5,010 nt of DNA, taken from the NCBI GenBank assembly GCA_030618325.1, contig JAUXDP010000237.1:1-5010 (forward strand). Direction: 5' to 3'. The notes under the pieces are model-generated. The model made no database searches and was not told where the DNA came from. It was given only the letters and a program-made list of their open reading frames with translations. Made by a program: the position numbers and the translations under genes. This document shows positions 1 to 5,010 of this stretch, one piece after another; position 1 is the stretch's first letter, and the number at the start of each line of letters is the position of its first letter. This DNA comes from Methylococcaceae bacterium. GTDB lineage: Bacteria > Pseudomonadota > Gammaproteobacteria > Methylococcales > Methylomonadaceae.

Positions 1-959
1 GCTGGCAAACTGGCCTCATCAACAGCAAAACCATGATTTTGACTGCTAATCTTTACTTTTCCTGTACTTTTTTCCTGAACGGGATGATTGGCGCCATGAT
101 GACCAAACTTCATCTTCAAGGTCTTCGCTCCACTAGCCAAGGCTAATAATTGATACCCCAGACAAATACCAAAAACGGGTATTTTTTTCTCCAGAATAAT
201 CTGGATAGCTTCAATGGCATATTGACAAGGTTCGGGATCACCTGGACCATTAGAGAGAAAAACCCCATCAGGATTCATAGCCAGCACCTCTTCTGCGGGT
301 GTGGTTGCTGGAACTACCGTTACCTGACAACCGCGATTGACTAATAATCTGAGAATATTACGTTTCACACCAAAATCATAAGCGACTACATGCTTTTGAA
401 AATTATTTTCCTTTTCGTAACCGTCTTCCAGCGTCCAGGTATTTTCCCGCCACTGATAAATATGACCCGTGGTAACTTCTTTTGCCAAATCCAAGCCTTT
501 TAGGCCTGGAAAATCGTTGATAAGGTTTTGTGCTTGTGTCGAGTCGATGGAGTCACCCGCTATAATACATCCACGTTGCGCGCCTTTATCCCTTAAAATT
601 CGCGTCAGCTTTCTGGTATCAATATCAGCAATGGCAACAACATTATTGTCTATCAAATATTCCGACAAACTCTTTTCACTGCGCCAATTGCTGGCCAACA
701 AGGGTAAATCGCGAATAACCAAACCGCTGGCATAAACCTGCCCGGATTCATTATCTTCTGCTGTGGTACCCACATTACCGATATGCGGATAAGTTAGTGT
801 TATGATTTGTCGGGCATAGGAAGGATCACTCAGAATTTCCTGGTAACCAGTCATAGAGGTATTAAAGACCACCTCCCCAACTGAACTGCCATCACTACCA
901 ATGGAGATTCCATGAAATTCAGTCCCGTCTTCCAGCACGAGTAATGCGGTTTTTTGCAA
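1..959 (-). CDS. carA: Carbamoyl-phosphate synthase small (glutaminase) subunit, 5' part
   Basis: CarA hydrolyses glutamine and passes ammonia to the large subunit CarB, making carbamoyl phosphate for arginine and pyrimidine synthesis in the cytoplasm. The frame is open from a TTG start to the left window edge: 319 complete codons, compared with 382 residues in E. coli. The N-terminal domain contains ALLVLEDGTEF (about residues 5-15), then VGEVVFNTSMTGYQEIL and ITLTYPHIGNVG. The class I glutamine amidotransferase domain starts near residue 190 (VVAYDFGVKRNIL). It has the SNGPGDP loop (N237) and the nucleophile Cys266 in GICLGYQ, equivalent to E. coli Cys269. KMKFGHHGANHP and QNHGFAVDE follow. 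The catalytic His and Glu (E. coli His353/Glu355) lie outside the window. E. coli has His where this protein has Tyr269, at a site not needed for catalysis. The upstream gene on the same strand is 233 bases away and unrelated in function, so carA probably has its own promoter. carB, if adjacent, would lie beyond the left edge. Identification is near certain from motif order and spacing. Confidence 0.97.
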   Translation of the reverse strand, partial: MQKTALLVLEDGTEFHGISIGSDGSSVGEVVFNTSMTGYQEILSDPSYARQIITLTYPHIGNVGTTAEDNESGQVYASGLVIRDLPLLASNWRSEKSLSEYLIDNNVVAIADIDTRKLTRILRDKGAQRGCIIAGDSIDSTQAQNLINDFPGLKGLDLAKEVTTGHIYQWRENTWTLEDGYEKENNFQKHVVAYDFGVKRNILRLLVNRGCQVTVVPATTPAEEVLAMNPDGVFLSNGPGDPEPCQYAIEAIQIILEKKIPVFGICLGYQLLALASGAKTLKMKFGHHGANHPVQEKSTGKVKISSQNHGFAVDEASLP

Positions 960-972
960 AATTAGCCACCTC
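957..972 (-). promoter_or_regulatory. carA ribosome-binding site and TTG start
   Basis: On the minus strand GAGGTGG (972-966) is followed by six bases and then TTG (959-957). The next residues (QKTALLVLEDGT) align with the very N-terminus of E. coli CarA (MIKSALLVLEDGT), so the protein starts here. No in-frame ATG or GTG lies nearby upstream. Another in-frame TTG at 974-972 has no Shine-Dalgarno sequence and would begin inside this one. The rare start codon is offset by a strong ribosome-binding site. Confidence 0.85.
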
Positions 973-984
973 AAATGTACAAAA

Positions 985-1012
985 CGGGAGAAACCTACTC
1001 TGATTTCTCCCG
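985..1012 (-). terminator. Stem-loop in the carA leader, candidate attenuator
   Basis: A perfect 9-bp inverted repeat has arms at 985-993 and 1004-1012 (CGGGAGAAA and its complement) and a 10-base loop. In the carA transcript the second arm is followed by UUUU, then GUACAUUU, and the Shine-Dalgarno sequence begins 12 bases after the stem. In the plus direction no T run follows, so any terminator acts on minus-strand transcripts. The short U run makes it a weak intrinsic terminator by eye. It may act as an attenuator for carA, as the end of transcripts from the upstream gene, or as a structure affecting ribosome access. The structure is seen directly; its function is inferred. Confidence 0.5.
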
Positions 1013-1032
1013 ATATGAAAATAATACAGCTA

Positions 1033-1061
1033 ATTTTACGAAATTATGATGAATGGGTCAT
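1033..1061 (-). promoter_or_regulatory. Candidate sigma-70 promoter for carA
   Basis: Reading the minus strand, ATGACC (1061-1056, 4 of 6 matches to TTGACA) and TAAAAT (1038-1033, 5 of 6 to TATAAT) are separated by 17 bases. Transcription would start near 1026, leaving a leader of roughly 65 bases that includes the whole 985-1012 hairpin. A short inverted repeat, GATGA-N5-TCATC (1048-1062), overlaps the -35 box and could be an operator half-site pair. AT-rich DNA gives such matches by chance, so this is a candidate only. Confidence 0.35.
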
Positions 1062-1151
1062 CTATATTTTTCTGACACTGGGCAAATTATCTGTGCTTTA
1101 ACCTAGAAAAACCAGTTAAATAACGAAGATTTTCGGAAATATGTGAAATTT

Positions 1152-1171
1152 TATCGGCTTTGCTACCGATA
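1152..1171 (-). terminator. Weak hairpin downstream of the EAL gene
   Basis: TATCGG (minus strand, 1171-1166) pairs with CCGATA (1157-1152) around an 8-base loop, with one extra G-U pair possible inside. It begins 21 bases after the stop codon of the GGDEF-EAL gene. Only AAAATTT follows, not a proper T run, so it is a poor intrinsic terminator. It might instead be a 3' end stabilising structure or have no role. The rest of the gap 960-1192 holds the carA leader elements and nothing else I recognise. Confidence 0.25.
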
Positions 1172-1192
1172 CATTTTAATAAAACAGCCTTT

Positions 1193-2857
1193 TTAACCCT
1201 TTTCCTGGATGCTATTGCTAGGTATAGGCTGCCATTTTGAAGATTTAAGCCAATTGTTAAAATCAGCAACTGATAATGGCTTAGCAAGGTGATAGCCCTG
1301 AACAATATCACAGCCATATCCTTTTAGCATATTTAAAACTTCTTCATTCTCAACACCTTCTGCCGTCACTTGCAAACCCAGGTTATGCGCCAGATTAATG
1401 GTTGCTTTAACGATAACAGCATCATTTTCGCTGCTTTGAATATCTTCAACAAAGGATTTATCGATTTTTAATTCAGTCAAAGGCATTTTTTTCAGATAGG
1501 CCAATGAAGAATAGCCCGTGCCAAAATCATCTACGGCAAGTTCAAAACCCATATTGCTTAACCGGTCAACCGTAATTAAAGCTCCTTCTGGATCGGTCAT
1601 GATCGCACTTTCGGTGATTTCAAAAATAATCCATTCCGGTTTCACTGATGTTGAGGCAGTCACTCCAGCAATAGTATCTGGTAAACCCGGATCAAGTAAA
1701 TCCTTGGCAGATAAATTGACCGAAATTTTCATTTCAACACCTTGCTTATGCCATGCTGCACAATGTTGAAATGCCCTTTTCAACACCCAAAGGCTCAAAG
1801 GTTTTATGGTCCGAGTACGTTCGGCCATAGGAATAAATTCTTCGGGGGAAATGAAGCCATGTTTAGGATGATTCCAGCGCACCAACGCTTCTGCACCGTA
1901 TAACTTACCCGCTTGAATATCTACTTTAGGCTGATAATAGAGTTCCAACTCATCCCGATCAATAGCATTACGCAACTCGCTCATCAAAGTCAGCCTTCTT
2001 GGGCTATGCTTGTCAAAGGAAGGCTCATAAACTGAATAGCCGTTGTTTGAACTTCGTGCCTTATAAAGTGCTACTCCTGCTCTTTGAACCAGAGAATCTA
2101 CATCTTCACCATGTTCCGGAAAATGAACAATACCAACGTTTGAATGCACTACGAATTGGAGACGTTCAACCACATAAGCTTGTTCCATTGCTCTTTGAAT
2201 AGCCCGTGCGAGATGTTCCGCTTCCGTCAAGTCATCAATATCTGCTAGCAAAATAGCAAATACATTACCATCGATTCTGGCTACACTCTCTTGATCTAAA
2301 ACCACTCCTTGTAGGCGTGTGGCAATCTGCTTAAGAATCAAATCACTACTGTTTCGACCTAAGGTATCGTAAACTTCTTTAAAATTCTCAATTTCTATCA
2401 GCAATATAGATAGTTGTTTACTTTGATTATTGGCTGAGTTTATCGCCTGACTTACCCGATCATAAAACAAAGCTCTATTGGGCAGATCTGTTAATGAATC
2501 ATGGGTGGTTGCATAACTAGCCTGCTTCGCCATGTCTTCAGCTTTGCTGCGTAGCTCCTGCGTTTGATCATAGATCATTGCTCCCGCTTCATAAGCAATG
2601 ATGGAACTTGAATACTGACCCCAAAATGCAAATACGAAAGGTACACAATTGAGTATCCAAAGGGCCAAATTAGTTTTTTGTGCCTGCATGATCCCGGCAA
2701 AAGACACTTCGCCAACCAAATAAACACTAACCATAAACGTCGCCACTATAATGCTTGCGACCGCAATGGCCACACCCTGATAGGCAGTCTTCGAAACACT
2801 GGCTTTTAATACTTGAACATTGTCACTTAACAGGCTACTCGCCATGGTAAAAATCAT
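1193..2857 (-). CDS. Membrane GGDEF-EAL protein, predicted cyclic-di-GMP phosphodiesterase with degenerate GGDEF
   Basis: This 554-residue protein is predicted to hydrolyse the second messenger cyclic-di-GMP to pGpG at the inner membrane. Two hydrophobic helices (about 26-48 and 64-86) are followed by a charged, possibly coiled linker (97-115). The GGDEF domain (about 118-278) begins with HDSLTDLPNR. Its signature is replaced by DGNVF at 196-200, the metal-binding Asp positions of the first motif are Glu155/Glu157, and a usual Asn is Tyr163. No RxxD inhibitory site precedes the signature, so cyclase activity is unlikely. The EAL domain (about 290-540) looks intact: E323 of EAL, N381, E413, D443-D444, K464, E500, E503 and Q520, with the same spacing as RocR, and a complete DDFGTGYSS loop. 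The degenerate GGDEF may bind GTP or serve as a regulatory partner. ATG 2857 is chosen because AGGAG lies 7 bases upstream; ATG at 2845 is a possible alternative. The neighbours are metabolic genes and give no hint of its target process. Confidence 0.95.
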   Translation of the reverse strand: MIFTMASSLLSDNVQVLKASVSKTAYQGVAIAVASIIVATFMVSVYLVGEVSFAGIMQAQKTNLALWILNCVPFVFAFWGQYSSSIIAYEAGAMIYDQTQELRSKAEDMAKQASYATTHDSLTDLPNRALFYDRVSQAINSANNQSKQLSILLIEIENFKEVYDTLGRNSSDLILKQIATRLQGVVLDQESVARIDGNVFAILLADIDDLTEAEHLARAIQRAMEQAYVVERLQFVVHSNVGIVHFPEHGEDVDSLVQRAGVALYKARSSNNGYSVYEPSFDKHSPRRLTLMSELRNAIDRDELELYYQPKVDIQAGKLYGAEALVRWNHPKHGFISPEEFIPMAERTRTIKPLSLWVLKRAFQHCAAWHKQGVEMKISVNLSAKDLLDPGLPDTIAGVTASTSVKPEWIIFEITESAIMTDPEGALITVDRLSNMGFELAVDDFGTGYSSLAYLKKMPLTELKIDKSFVEDIQSSENDAVIVKATINLAHNLGLQVTAEGVENEEVLNMLKGYGCDIVQGYHLAKPLSVADFNNWLKSSKWQPIPSNSIQEKG

Positions 2858-2885
2858 AAATTATCTCCTAGTCATTTATGATTTT
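2850..2885 (-). promoter_or_regulatory. Perfect 12-bp inverted repeat enclosing the ribosome-binding site of the EAL gene
   Basis: The arms 2850-2861 and 2874-2885 are exact reverse complements (AAAATCATAAAT), with a 12-base loop. In the transcript the Shine-Dalgarno AGGAG (2869-2865) sits in the loop and the ATG start (2857-2855) is paired in the stem. As RNA this could hide the start codon, like a thermometer or other translational switch, although the stem is almost all A-U. As DNA it could be an operator, since one arm overlaps the candidate -10 box at 2881-2886. The repeat is seen directly; which role applies, if any, is inferred. Confidence 0.55.
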
Positions 2886-2908
2886 AGACTCAGTCAGCGA
2901 TTTTACAA
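2881..2908 (-). promoter_or_regulatory. Candidate sigma-70 promoter for the EAL gene
   Basis: On the minus strand TTGTAA (2908-2903, 4 of 6 matches) and TAAAAT (2886-2881, 5 of 6) are 16 bases apart, just downstream of the large palindrome. The start point would fall near 2874, giving a leader of only about 17 bases that carries the AGGAG site. The spacer holds a small GACT-C-AGTC repeat. If this promoter is used, most of the 5' arm of the 2850-2885 repeat would not be in the RNA, which favours an operator over an RNA switch. Confidence 0.4.
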
Positions 2909-2917
2909 GCCTATCCC

Positions 2918-3070
2918 TTCGCGCGATCACGGATGCGGATTTCTATCGGTCGATTTTTATCGATAGACTGTGTTGCTAAAATGGTTACGTAGCCCGCTAT
3001 GCAGCCATTTTAGCGCCTTGCTATCGACAAAAATCAACTCGCTATAAATTCCCCCCCGTGACCGCGCGAA
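2918..3070. repeat. 153-base imperfect palindrome, MITE-like or REP-like element
   Basis: The two halves are reverse complements over almost their whole length around a centre near 2994-2995. Best blocks: 2918-2932 with 3056-3070 (14 of 15, starting TTCGCGCG at each outer end), 2952-2966 with 3021-3035 (14 of 15, GATTTTT[A/G]TCGATAG), and 2975-2984 with 3005-3014 (10 of 10, GCTAAAATGG). A small hairpin, GTAGC-CC-GCTAT, lies at the centre. Sharp TTCGCGCG ends and the lack of a coding region fit a non-autonomous mobile palindrome. I see no convincing target-site duplication (left flank ends TATCCC, right begins GTATGT). It overlaps the last codons and stop of metZ and fills most of the gap to the EAL gene. 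It may end or stabilise the metZ mRNA. Whether it is repeated elsewhere in the genome cannot be judged here. Confidence 0.75.
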
Positions 3071-4244
3071 GTATGTTTATGTCATTTTTTATATCATCAA
3101 TATTTTCCAAGCCCACAGATATCCGCACCAGACTATCCCGAATTCCCGCCAGGCTTCTTTCCTGTTCTGATAACCGACTGTGTGTTGTCGTCGCTGGATG
3201 AGTAATGGTTGTTTTAACATCACCCAAATTGGCGGTAATTGATAATAATTTAGTTGCATCAATCAAATCCCAGGCTTGTTGTTTCCCACCCTGCAACTCA
3301 AAACTAACAACCCCACCAAAACCAGACTGCTGCCGCTTTGCGAGTTCATGCTGCGCATGAGAAGCCAAACCCGGATAATGGACTTTGGCAACACTCGGCT
3401 GACTCTCCAGCCATTGCGCCAATTCAAGCGCATTTTCGCAATGCGCTTTCATTCTAATGGCTAAAGTTTCCAGACCTGATAAAAATACCCAGGCATTAAA
3501 AGGACTCATCGATGCACCACCCGTGCGCAAATAGGGATAGATATATTTTTCTATCAATTCATCACTGGCAATAACCGCCCCCCCCACACACCGGCCTTGC
3601 CCGTCGATATATTTAGTGGTGGAATGGACAATAATATCAGCCCCAAGCAGCAAAGGCTTTTGTAAGGCTGGGGTACAAAAAACATTATCAACCACCAATA
3701 AACACCCGTGGTTATGCGCTATTTCTGCTAATTTTTGTATATCGGCAATTTCAATCAGCGGATTGGAGGGTGTTTCCAGAAATAGAAACCGAGTATTTGG
3801 CTTTATTGCCGCTTCCCAGGCAGCCGGGTTGGTTAAATCGACAAAATCGGTGGTTACACCAAATTTGGCAAAATAATTTTGAAACAGCAACACGGTATTA
3901 CCAAAGACAGTACGCGATGAAACCACGTGATCTCCAGCTTTCAATAGCCCCATGCAAACAGCCATAATAGCCGCCATTCCAGATGAAAAAGCTAAGCAAC
4001 GCTCACCTTCCTCCATGGCCGCTAGCCGTTCTTGAAAAGCATTGACGGTTGGGTTGGTGAAGCGAGAGTATATATTTCCGGGGGATTCTCCTGAAAACCT
4101 TAAAGCAGCCTCTTCTGCACTGCCAAATACATAACTTGACGTGGCAAAAATGGGGATACTGTGTTCATCTTCCTGAGTTCTGTTATGTCCGGCGCGGACC
4201 GCTTGTGTCTCCAGGGAATATTGATTCCAGTCAGTTTTTTTCAT
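3042..4244 (-). CDS. metZ: O-succinylhomoserine sulfhydrylase, PLP-dependent
   Basis: MetZ joins an activated homoserine ester, usually O-succinylhomoserine, with sulfide to give homocysteine, the direct sulfhydrylation route to methionine. This 400-residue protein is a full-length member of the Cys/Met metabolism PLP enzyme family. YSRFTNPT (59-66; Tyr59 and Arg61 reach the phosphate of the partner subunit's cofactor), SSGMAAI (87-93), ETPSNP (157-162), the ring-binding Asp186 in VVDNVF, and the PLP-lysine Lys211 in HSTTKYIDGQGR are all present. Arg373 in LVRISVGLE should bind the substrate carboxylate. SRTVFGNT (110-117) has Phe114 where cystathionine gamma-synthases have Tyr, as I recall for MetZ proteins. 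A cystathionine gamma-synthase or an O-acetylhomoserine enzyme is less likely. It starts 24 bases after purF with no clear Shine-Dalgarno sequence, so translation probably depends on coupling to purF. The last residues, about 392-400 (LRAVTGGNL), and the TAG stop are encoded by the palindromic element at 2918-3070. Confidence 0.94.
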   Translation of the reverse strand: MKKTDWNQYSLETQAVRAGHNRTQEDEHSIPIFATSSYVFGSAEEAALRFSGESPGNIYSRFTNPTVNAFQERLAAMEEGERCLAFSSGMAAIMAVCMGLLKAGDHVVSSRTVFGNTVLLFQNYFAKFGVTTDFVDLTNPAAWEAAIKPNTRFLFLETPSNPLIEIADIQKLAEIAHNHGCLLVVDNVFCTPALQKPLLLGADIIVHSTTKYIDGQGRCVGGAVIASDELIEKYIYPYLRTGGASMSPFNAWVFLSGLETLAIRMKAHCENALELAQWLESQPSVAKVHYPGLASHAQHELAKRQQSGFGGVVSFELQGGKQQAWDLIDATKLLSITANLGDVKTTITHPATTTHSRLSEQERSLAGIRDSLVRISVGLENIDDIKNDINILRAVTGGNL

Positions 4245-4268
4245 CTATTCTAAGGATAAATAAGGTAT

Positions 4269-5010
4269 TCAGGCAGAATTCTGCATTTCAATAATTGAGT
4301 TTTCAGTATTTCGAGAAGCTTGGGCGCCATCATTTCGTAACACCTCAATTCTTTCCAGATAAGTCTCATCGACATCACCCGTTATATATTCGTTACTAAA
4401 GCAAGAAGTATCGAATTTTTTGATTTCAGGATTGCCTTTTCGTACCGCATCGACCAAATCATCCAGATCCTGATAAATCATACGATCAGCCCCCATGACT
4501 TTACAGATCTCCTCTTCGGTACGGTTATGGGCAATGAGTTCATGTGCTGCCGGCATGTCAATACCATAAACATTGGGATACCGCACCGGGGGAGCAGCAG
4601 AAGCAAAATAGACCTTTTTAGCACCAGCATCGCGAGCCATCTGGATAATCTGCTCGGAAGTCGTTCCTCGAACTACCGAATCATCAAGTAACATTACATT
4701 TTTACCCGTAAACTCCAAAGAAATAGCATTAAGTTTTTGCTTCACAGATTTTTTCCGCATCTGCTGTCCAGGCATTATAAAGGTTCTGCCAATATATCGA
4801 TTCTTGATAAACCCTTCTCGAAACTTAACACCCAAATGATTAGCCATTTGTAAAGCAGATGTTCTGCTGGTGTCTGGAATAGGAATCACCACATCAATAT
4901 CATGATCAGGTCAGATTTTGAGAATTTTTTCTGCCAGCATCTCCCCCATTCGCAAGCGCGCTTTATAGACTGAAATATTGTCCATAATAGAATCAGGTCT
5001 GGCAAAATAG
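4269..5010 (-). pseudogene. purF: Amidophosphoribosyltransferase, 3' part, interrupted by an in-frame TGA
   Basis: PurF makes 5-phosphoribosylamine from PRPP and glutamine, the first step of purine synthesis. The window holds about the last 245 residues; the N-terminal glutaminase domain and its catalytic Cys lie beyond the right edge. The frame enters as YFARPDSIMDNISVYKARLRMG, reads LAEKILKI, meets TGA at 4911-4913, and continues in the same frame as PDHDIDVVIPIPDTSR. The phosphoribosyltransferase part follows with GRTFIMPGQ (the flexible loop), the PRPP loop LLDDSVVRGTT (4659-4691), SAAPPVRYPNVYGIDMP, and a normal end (LRNDGA...EMQNSA). Both sides of the stop match the family without a gap, so this is a single nonsense codon, not a frameshift. 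As sequenced, the product would lose the whole PRPP domain. Restart at GTG 4892 lacks a Shine-Dalgarno sequence and would make an inactive fragment. No other decay is visible, so a very recent mutation, a sequencing error, or readthrough are all possible. metZ follows in the same operon. Confidence 0.85.
4911..4913 (-). other. Premature in-frame TGA codon in purF
   Basis: The minus strand reads ATC TGA CCT between LAEKILKI and PDHDIDVV. Pseudomonas-type PurF, as I remember it, reads LAEKILRERPDHDID, with Arg at this position; E. coli has Trp there (REWEDLDID). A single C-to-T change from CGA, or G-to-A from TGG, would create it. The following base is C, and UGAC is a weak termination context in E. 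coli, so some readthrough is conceivable. Confidence 0.85.

Noticed and set aside
1041..1062. Arginine-repressor box upstream of carA
   Set aside because: Only a partial ATTCA-like half is present. It does not match the full two-arm ARG box pattern well enough to call.
1087..1317. 76-residue minus-strand reading frame overlapping the end of the EAL gene
   Set aside because: It overlaps the well-supported EAL domain in another frame, has no recognisable motif, and looks like a chance open frame.
2906..3080. Target-site duplication flanking the palindrome
   Set aside because: Flanks TATCCC and GTATGT share no convincing direct repeat, so insertion cannot be shown from this copy alone.
4269..4892. 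A separate 207-residue phosphoribosyltransferase gene starting at GTG 4892
   Set aside because: There is no Shine-Dalgarno sequence, the start falls inside a conserved PurF strand (DIDVVIPIP), and the same frame continues upstream as PurF.
4860..4913. UGA in purF as a selenocysteine codon
   Set aside because: The position is Arg or Trp in known PurF proteins, not a catalytic Cys, and I see no clear bacterial SECIS-like hairpin right after it.
4269..4913. Reassignment of TGA to Trp in this organism
   Set aside because: purF itself ends with TGA at the expected length, and all Trp codons I read in carA are TGG. One internal TGA does not support a changed code.
1..5010. An undescribed defence, mobile or biosynthetic gene system
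   Set aside because: All four loci are recognisable families: three housekeeping enzymes and one cyclic-di-GMP protein. No cluster of unknown genes is present.

Overview
The window carries four protein-coding loci, all on the minus strand. Read in transcription order they are purF (3' part, running off the right edge), metZ, a membrane-anchored GGDEF-EAL protein gene, and carA (5' part, running off the left edge). No tRNA, rRNA, CRISPR array, transposase or phage gene is visible. The PurF, MetZ and CarA sequences, and the purF-metZ linkage familiar from Pseudomonas and relatives, point to a gammaproteobacterium. The moderately AT-rich bases and codons argue against Pseudomonas itself. An AT-richer lineage such as the methanotrophic Methylococcales is possible, but that is a guess.

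Layout, right to left: purF (4269-5010) keeps the PRPP-binding domain and a normal C-terminus, but an in-frame TGA lies at 4911-4913 between two well-conserved stretches. It is therefore called a pseudogene or interrupted gene, with sequencing error or readthrough as alternatives. metZ (3042-4244) follows after 24 bases with no clear ribosome-binding site, as expected for a coupled operon gene. The end of metZ runs into a 153-base imperfect palindrome (2918-3070) that supplies its last codons and stop. Beyond it is a 554-residue gene (1193-2857) with two membrane helices, a degenerate GGDEF domain and a fully conserved EAL domain, so it is predicted to degrade cyclic-di-GMP. Its start region contains a perfect 12-bp inverted repeat around the Shine-Dalgarno sequence. 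A 233-base gap (960-1192) then leads to carA (1-959), which starts with TTG behind a strong ribosome-binding site and a GC-rich 9-bp hairpin in its leader.

Three genes are ordinary biosynthetic housekeeping: purine (purF), methionine (metZ), and arginine/pyrimidine (carA). Both purF and carA encode glutamine-dependent enzymes. The cyclic-di-GMP gene appears to be an independent unit between them. I see no undescribed multi-gene system. The points that deserve a second look are the purF nonsense codon, the palindromic element fused to the end of metZ, and the two structured leaders.
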